Virus record (IMG/VR): IMGVR_UViG_3300010354_000483
Location: 1 to 27,877 of that record
Length of the DNA: 27,877 nt
Reading direction: 5' to 3' (one strand)
Origin: a virus
Shown piece after piece: positions 23,619 to 27,877 of the stretch. The stretch's first letter is position 1. Every line of letters starts with the position of its first letter. A model generated the notes under the pieces. The model saw only the letters and a list, made by a program, of their open reading frames with translations. It made no database searches and was not told the origin of the DNA. Both the position numbers and the translations under genes were made by a program.

Positions 23619-25640
23619 TTAAAATATTTCTGCGGAATTGAGGAAACGCCCGCCCCACATTGACTTTCTCAATACGGGTTGTTCTGACAAACTATATTCA
23701 AGTTCACCAGACTTCTTTATTGCTGTATCTTCTTCTACAGAGTTAACTCTTACGGATAACTCTTCTGTATTCTTTGTAAGATCAGCCAAACTCTTTGTAA
23801 GTTCCTCGTACTTACTCTGCATTTCTGCCACCTTGTCGTTTAAAGACTTGGCAAGATCGGATACTGACTCTGAAATTAGAGTCATTCCGTTATTGCTTGA
23901 CTCAATTGAGTTAGCAATGGCTTTTTCAACCAGATCCTTAACCTCGCCTAAAGCCTTTGCAAGATCAAATTGTTCGGAAGTGTCAACGGCTTGATTCTCT
24001 ACGCCGTCAGCCTTTTCAAGATCAACGTCTTCTTCGTCAATCTCTTCTACTGTCTCTTCCACTTCGAATTCAACCTCTTCGGCATCGGCGGTGTCAAGTT
24101 CAGGGCTTTCTACATTATCAGCCACTTCAACACCTCCTTCATTATTTGAATCAAACTTTTTCATTGATTCTGTTTTATTCTTACTTGCTAAAGGATGACC
24201 CTTTGGCAATAAGTCTGTATCAAACGGTTTTCTTTTAAATCTTCCGGTTCTTACAGCAGAAAGGAAACCATTCACTCTAGCAAGCGCCCATTGCTCTGCT
24301 GATGCGACATTTGGGCGTACAGAACTTGGATTTGTTCTATACGCTCCTATACCACGATTGTATACTTGTCTAAGCATAGCAAAAGTTACTTTCTTAGAAC
24401 TAACATTACCATATTTTTCATTATGTTGTGTTACTAATTCTCTTAATCTTGCAGTAGATCCAGACTCAGCCTTTTCAATTTTTTTTTCCAAAGGCTTTAG
24501 TTTTTTAAGGTTACTAAGTTTTTTAGCAACTCTTCTATCTGTAGGAACAAACTTACCAGATGCAGTCTCACGATAAACTCTAACTATTGCTACAGGATTA
24601 TCATTAGTAGCCTCAATCATTTCATTTGTTCCACGAACCTTAACAGATCCAGATCTTTTTATAGATTCAATTTTACCTTTAGCATACTGTGTTGGTTGTG
24701 GATCTTTGTTGACAGCATACGCAACAAAATCTCCAGATGAAACCTCTCCAGCAGAAACTTTATACATTCTTTTCTTCTTTGCTCGTCTCATTGTTTGAGA
24801 AACTTTACCGGGAAGACCTTGCTCTGGATTTCTATTAATTGTAGTTTCGTTAGTTATAGTTTCTTTCATTACATCTTCTTCTTCATCTTCAATATCTTCA
24901 ACATGCATCTTTTTTTGCATAACTGAACTAACAGCCTTAGAAATTTCAGAATCTTTATCAGAATCTTCTGACTCAACCCAACCAATAATATCCATAGATT
25001 TATGACACATTACACAATCAGCAACTTCTAGTGATTCAGTAATAGCAATTTCATCTTCTTTACACCAGAAAATATTCTCAACCGAGAAACCTGTAGCAAT
25101 CCCAGTTGTTACTATTTCATTATCAACTTTTTGAATTGACAATATATTAGCAAACTGATTTGCTGGACTATCAACAAGTGATAGTTCCATAAGTTCATAT
25201 TTCTTTACAATACGAATAGGCTGTTCTGTTTCATCGTCCATTCCCGGTTCAAAGTCAACAATTTTTCCACCGATAGAAAAACCTGTTAATGTTCCATCAA
25301 GAACCATCTGCCAGATATTTTCTGCACCCTTAGAAATGTAAGCATCAACAAAGACTCCGCTATAAGATTTAGCCGTCTTTGGATCATAAAAAGAATTTTC
25401 TCTAAAAGAAACTACCTTGCCAGCCGGGATTGGCTGGTGCATGAGACGCACATTTCCTCTAAAGTTTTCAAACGCTTGTCTTGAAGCCTCTGAAAGAAGT
25501 TTGTCTCCTTGACGATCAATGTTGTCTAACGTTGCAAATCCACTAACCATGCGTCGTTCTTCATCGACCTTAGCGATAGGCATAGTGAATCGCAAATTGG
25601 TATCATCACTTTCAAAATGTGCTTTATATATTTCTTTCAT
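23619..25640 (-). CDS. Multidomain prohead protease (XkdF-like) with scaffold-like C-terminus
   Basis: A 673-residue protein from ATG 25640; the frame opens further to TTG 25658, which has its AGGA only one base upstream and is unlikely. No Shine-Dalgarno precedes ATG 25640. Order of parts: residues about 15-170 are an XkdF/HK97-type serine protease, with H68 in LMHQ and S154 in ELSLVDSPAN as candidate catalytic residues and GFATLDNIDRQGDKL as a family-like start; 190-225 hold a Cys-Cys-x2-Cys-His cluster (C193, C209, C212, H213) before MDIIGWVE, perhaps zinc-binding; 300-365 are a small barrel with KGKIESI; 395-495 hold VTFAMLRQVYNRGIGAY and DTDLLPKGHPLASK, a domain I know from phage proteins without a named function; 505-560 are acidic; 565-650 are coiled coil, ending SMWGGRFLNSAEIF. 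The last parts probably act as scaffold before self-cleavage. Confidence 0.85.
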   Translation of the reverse strand: MKEIYKAHFESDDTNLRFTMPIAKVDEERRMVSGFATLDNIDRQGDKLLSEASRQAFENFRGNVRLMHQPIPAGKVVSFRENSFYDPKTAKSYSGVFVDAYISKGAENIWQMVLDGTLTGFSIGGKIVDFEPGMDDETEQPIRIVKKYELMELSLVDSPANQFANILSIQKVDNEIVTTGIATGFSVENIFWCKEDEIAITESLEVADCVMCHKSMDIIGWVESEDSDKDSEISKAVSSVMQKKMHVEDIEDEEEDVMKETITNETTINRNPEQGLPGKVSQTMRRAKKKRMYKVSAGEVSSGDFVAYAVNKDPQPTQYAKGKIESIKRSGSVKVRGTNEMIEATNDNPVAIVRVYRETASGKFVPTDRRVAKKLSNLKKLKPLEKKIEKAESGSTARLRELVTQHNEKYGNVSSKKVTFAMLRQVYNRGIGAYRTNPSSVRPNVASAEQWALARVNGFLSAVRTGRFKRKPFDTDLLPKGHPLASKNKTESMKKFDSNNEGGVEVADNVESPELDTADAEEVEFEVEETVEEIDEEDVDLEKADGVENQAVDTSEQFDLAKALGEVKDLVEKAIANSIESSNNGMTLISESVSDLAKSLNDKVAEMQSKYEELTKSLADLTKNTEELSVRVNSVEEDTAIKKSGELEYSLSEQPVLRKSMWGGRFLNSAEIF

Positions 25641-25646
25641 ATTAAT

Positions 25647-25652
25647 ATTATA
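25647..25652 (-). promoter_or_regulatory. Candidate -10 element (TATAAT) of a leaderless start
   Basis: A perfect TATAAT lies six bases before ATG 25640, so transcription would begin at about the A of the ATG. No Shine-Dalgarno is available for this gene, unlike most others in the window. In AT-rich DNA this match can arise by chance and no -35 is seen. Confidence 0.3.
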
Positions 25653-25669
25653 TAACAATCCTATTTTAT

Positions 25670-27271
25670 TTAATCTTGCTGTCTTCCATCGCCCTGCGTT
25701 GATCTTGGAAGTTCCGCAGAGTCTGACTGATTTGATGAACGATTTTGATCTCTTAACCTATTTCTGGTAGCCTGAGCAGTTTGTTCTGCTGCTTGCTGTC
25801 CAGTGAGAACTATTGGAACATCACCATCTTGTAAACTTGTTAATCCAAGTCTTGATCTTACTTCGTTTGGAACGATTGTCTTCATTCTAAGATATCTTTC
25901 ATCAATCTTAGATTGAGTTTCTTCATCAGTAAGAGTTAACTCGTTAAACTCAAATCTGAAAATATCTGTTTTCTCTTCTAAAATTTTATTTATCTTTTTC
26001 TCAAGTGAGTCCTGTGCTGGACGACATACTTGTTCTTTGAATGTTCTATCTGCTTCTCTGGCAGCAGCAAGACCAATTCCCTCTGCCGCGCCAACTTTAG
26101 AGGCAGGTGTTCTATGAACCATAAGAATTTCTTGAATATTAGACTTGTAGTAATTAGAAAATGATGAGTCTTGAATACTTGATTCAACCGCTTCCATCTT
26201 CATATCTACTTTTGATTCGGGTGTGTCTGCTGGAATAGGAACAATTACTGTTCTATGGTTTTGTCCCTTTATGTTACCTTGAAAAAACTCAAATAGTCTT
26301 TCTTCAGCAGTTCTGGACATTTTTGCGCCTTTTATCCAAAAGATATAGCGTGGAACTGCTTTGTTTTCAAAGTACTCAAGGTTGAATCTTGAAGCAAACT
26401 CATTACCAGCCATTGCATTTTTGGCTGCAATAATTGCTGGGATTCCATAGTAAGTGTTTGTTGGAGTATAGTTCTTTATATGAATAATCTCATTTGGTTT
26501 TTGATCTGTAGTTATTGGATTCTTTGTTTCAGTATCCTGAAAGTTTCTAAAAAATACTGCCTTGCCAGCAACTATTTGAACAAACCCATCTCTTATTCTT
26601 CTTACTCTCATTGTGGCAGATGGAATATGTCCAATATAACCAATCTCACCATTTGATTTTCTACCAATTTCAATATATCCATTACCAGTTGACTCAACAT
26701 CAATATATACCTTCATTAAAGTTGCTGTTAATGTGTCATCATCGTTTCTAGATTCAAGCCAATCAATGGCCCTAGTCTTTGCTTTTGATATGTTCTTTCT
26801 TACTCTTGAAAGTTCTTCTTGATCTGTAATGTCTTCCATTCTTTGCATAACAGAATTTGATGGTTTTAGATCATAACCCAAACCAACAATATTAGAAGCC
26901 TTAGCATTAATAGCCGCAAAGTTTGGACCAGAAACTTCATATATTTTTGACAATGATATAAGATTATATGTTGGCTCAACTACATCAAAAACACCATAGC
27001 CATATTTATCTGGAATAATTTGTTTTGATGAAGCATTGTCTCCAGAATACATGTTTCCATCTGATTCTATTATTTGCCCGCCAGCAGTTATTAGAGCCTT
27101 ATTAAGTTTTCTTGAAACTGCTCTTTTAAAGTTTTGAGAGATACCGTTTAGTTTTAAAATCTCTTCAGCAGAAATTTTAAAATCATCAGTATCAGTGGCT
27201 ATAGCAGTTGACGGCTGAGCACTTGATAATCTAACTTCTTGAATCAATGGCTCTTGTATTTCGTTTTGCAT
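25670..27271 (-). CDS. Portal protein (HK97 family)
   Basis: A 533-residue protein from ATG 27271, inside the last 41 bases of the upstream small gene. The first 60 residues are variable. The central part has ALITAGGQIIESDGN..., SKIYEVSGPNFAAINAKASN, then DVESTGNGYIEIGRKSNGEI, GYIGHIPSATMRVRRI and a NEIIHIKNYTPTNTYYGIPA segment, the last being the usual 'I-H...Y-G-P' portal signature. The segment VHRTPASKVGAAEGIGLAAA followed by READRTFKEQVCRPAQDSLEKK and the final FRFEFNELTLTDEETQSKID are also portal-like. The C-terminus (residues about 490-533) is polar and Gln/Arg/Ser-rich. It forms the dodecameric DNA gate at one capsid vertex. Context: protease and capsid gene follow directly. The terminase gene must lie outside the window. 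Confidence 0.92.
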   Translation of the reverse strand: MQNEIQEPLIQEVRLSSAQPSTAIATDTDDFKISAEEILKLNGISQNFKRAVSRKLNKALITAGGQIIESDGNMYSGDNASSKQIIPDKYGYGVFDVVEPTYNLISLSKIYEVSGPNFAAINAKASNIVGLGYDLKPSNSVMQRMEDITDQEELSRVRKNISKAKTRAIDWLESRNDDDTLTATLMKVYIDVESTGNGYIEIGRKSNGEIGYIGHIPSATMRVRRIRDGFVQIVAGKAVFFRNFQDTETKNPITTDQKPNEIIHIKNYTPTNTYYGIPAIIAAKNAMAGNEFASRFNLEYFENKAVPRYIFWIKGAKMSRTAEERLFEFFQGNIKGQNHRTVIVPIPADTPESKVDMKMEAVESSIQDSSFSNYYKSNIQEILMVHRTPASKVGAAEGIGLAAAREADRTFKEQVCRPAQDSLEKKINKILEEKTDIFRFEFNELTLTDEETQSKIDERYLRMKTIVPNEVRSRLGLTSLQDGDVPIVLTGQQAAEQTAQATRNRLRDQNRSSNQSDSAELPRSTQGDGRQQD

Positions 27272-27572
27272 CTCGCCACGCCCCCGTATCTCCTAGTGGA
27301 AGTAGTCCGTTTTCCATTCTTTCTTTATCTATTTCATATTCTTCATCAGAAATTCTACCAACACCTGCAATAAATACAGCCTTTCCATCAGGTTGACCAT
27401 AGTGAGCAGCGGCTTTAGATATTTCTAGCATTTTTGTTATATCTCCGCGCATAGAGGGAATATTTAAAACATTATTCTCATTATCTTTAAAAACATTTCC
27501 ATCTGGAAGCAACCATACATAAATTCCATATGGAGACCTGTCTTCAACTTTAGTAATTTTTAGATTTTTCAT
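27231..27572 (-). CDS. Small portal-adjacent protein of unknown function
   Basis: A 113-residue protein from ATG 27572. It starts MKNLKITKVEDRSPYGIYVW and contains MRGDITKMLEISKAAAHYGQ, PDGKAVFIAGVGRISDEEYE, ending in a basic tail. The first half suggests strands plus a 'G-V-W-x-P-D-G' turn, the second half two helices. I cannot name a family, although small proteins of this kind next to the portal are familiar in phages. It has no signal peptide or membrane segment. The stop lies inside the portal gene (41-base overlap), pointing to translational coupling and a conserved pair. No Shine-Dalgarno precedes the start; TACTAT sits six bases upstream, a possible leaderless start. Confidence 0.6.
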   Translation of the reverse strand: MKNLKITKVEDRSPYGIYVWLLPDGNVFKDNENNVLNIPSMRGDITKMLEISKAAAHYGQPDGKAVFIAGVGRISDEEYEIDKERMENGLLPLGDTGAWRDAKRNTRAIDSRS

Positions 27573-27578
27573 ATCATT

Positions 27579-27584
27579 ATAGTA
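27579..27584 (-). promoter_or_regulatory. Candidate -10 element (TACTAT) of a leaderless start
   Basis: TACTAT (pattern TAnnnT) lies six bases before ATG 27572, the same spacing as in front of the protease gene; an overlapping TATAAT (27576-27581) is three bases before the ATG. Chance matches are likely in such AT-rich DNA. Confidence 0.22.
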
Positions 27585-27601
27585 CCATATTTGTGTTATT
27601 T

Positions 27602-27877
27602 TTACTGATCTATGACCAAGTTGTAGACAAATTTCTTTGAAATTCCTGTTTTTGTGAACGATCCACTAGTATTTATAAAGTTTTTGTTTCCATACTCAAG
27701 GCCGGATAGAACATAAACATAGTCTCCAGAAGATGATGATACTGTCTCTAACGTAGCGGATGATGTAACTTTGTATAGTTGATTATCTGCTAAAGATAGA
27801 ATAATATCATTTTCAATTACTGGAACGGTATCAAAGTACAATGAGTCACCAGTCATTACAGTTGATACAAATTGTGA
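27602..27877 (-). CDS. C-terminal part of an unidentified phage protein, cut by the right edge
   Basis: The frame is open from the right edge (27877) to TAA at 27602-27604, giving at least 91 residues; the ATG at 27856 has no ribosome site, so the real start is probably beyond the window. The visible part begins SQFVSTVMTGDSLYFDTVPV and has the pattern IENDIILSLADNQLYKVTSS, then a Ser-rich turn and YVYVLSGLEYG, ending FVYNLVIDQ. It looks beta-rich, like a small barrel or sandwich at the end of a structural protein. It might be the tail of a protein between terminase and portal, but nothing in the sequence names it. Confidence 0.5.
   Translation of the reverse strand, partial: SQFVSTVMTGDSLYFDTVPVIENDIILSLADNQLYKVTSSATLETVSSSSGDYVYVLSGLEYGNKNFINTSGSFTKTGISKKFVYNLVIDQ

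Noticed and set aside
23638-23994. Plus-strand open frame of 118 codons opposite the protease C-terminus
   Set aside because: Antisense to the coiled-coil part; composition is the mirror of that part and no start signal is present.
1-27877. CRISPR array, tRNA genes, insertion sequences, attachment sites
   Set aside because: No regularly spaced repeats, no tRNA-like cloverleaf, no transposase frame or terminal inverted repeats were seen on either strand.

Overview
The window is a stretch of a tailed double-stranded DNA phage (or prophage) genome: the head-to-tail structural module of a long-tailed siphovirus-type phage. Every credible gene lies on the minus strand, so the module reads from right to left. 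The DNA is AT-rich in most genes (10 of 60 bases are G or C at 5641-5700), clearly less so in the capsid and tail-tube genes (28 of 60 at 22921-22980 and at 19201-19260). No host gene, integrase, tRNA or lysis gene is present, so the host cannot be fixed. Several architectures (portal plus XkdF-like protease, a tape measure with repeated GPGT...SDSIPA...NGEYV modules, SD-less starts with TAnnnT six bases upstream) remind me of actinobacteriophages or environmental relatives; this is inference.

Right end, head module: a gene cut by the window edge (27602-27877), a small protein next to the portal (27231-27572), the portal (25670-27271), a long multidomain capsid maturation protease with a scaffold-like C-terminus (23619-25640) and an HK97-fold major capsid protein (22475-23590), followed by an intrinsic terminator. 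Neck module: a connector with an extra N-terminal beta-sandwich (21447-22385), a head-closure-like protein (21005-21445), a tail-completion/neck protein (20259-21002) and a tail-terminator-like protein (19775-20269). Tail tube: the major tail tube protein (18931-19707), followed by a second, strong terminator. Tail assembly: two chaperone reading frames joined by a canonical -1 slip site, CCCAAAT, at 18547-18553. Then comes a 2871-residue tape measure protein (9553-18168).

Left end, tail tip: a distal tail protein (9014-9553), a 1361-residue hub/minor tail protein (4928-9013), three small to mid-size tail-tip proteins of unknown detail (4434-4928, 3464-4429, 2553-3464) and a long fibre-like protein running off the left edge (1-2550). 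No sheath gene lies beside the tube gene, which argues for a non-contractile tail. Genes are packed with 1-11 base overlaps or very short gaps, so there is no stretch over 300 bases without a gene.

The most notable observation is inside the tape measure protein. Between two copies of a repeated module, its C-terminal part carries a pretoxin-like hydrophobic segment and then a zinc metallopeptidase signature (HEMGH, residues 2547-2551, with a downstream glutamate). That resembles a polymorphic-toxin effector arrangement carried inside the phage tail. Other points of interest are the multidomain protease-scaffold fusion, terminators placed right after the two most abundant structural genes, the exact -1 frameshift design, possible leaderless starts, and a tandem 70-residue repeat in the fibre protein.
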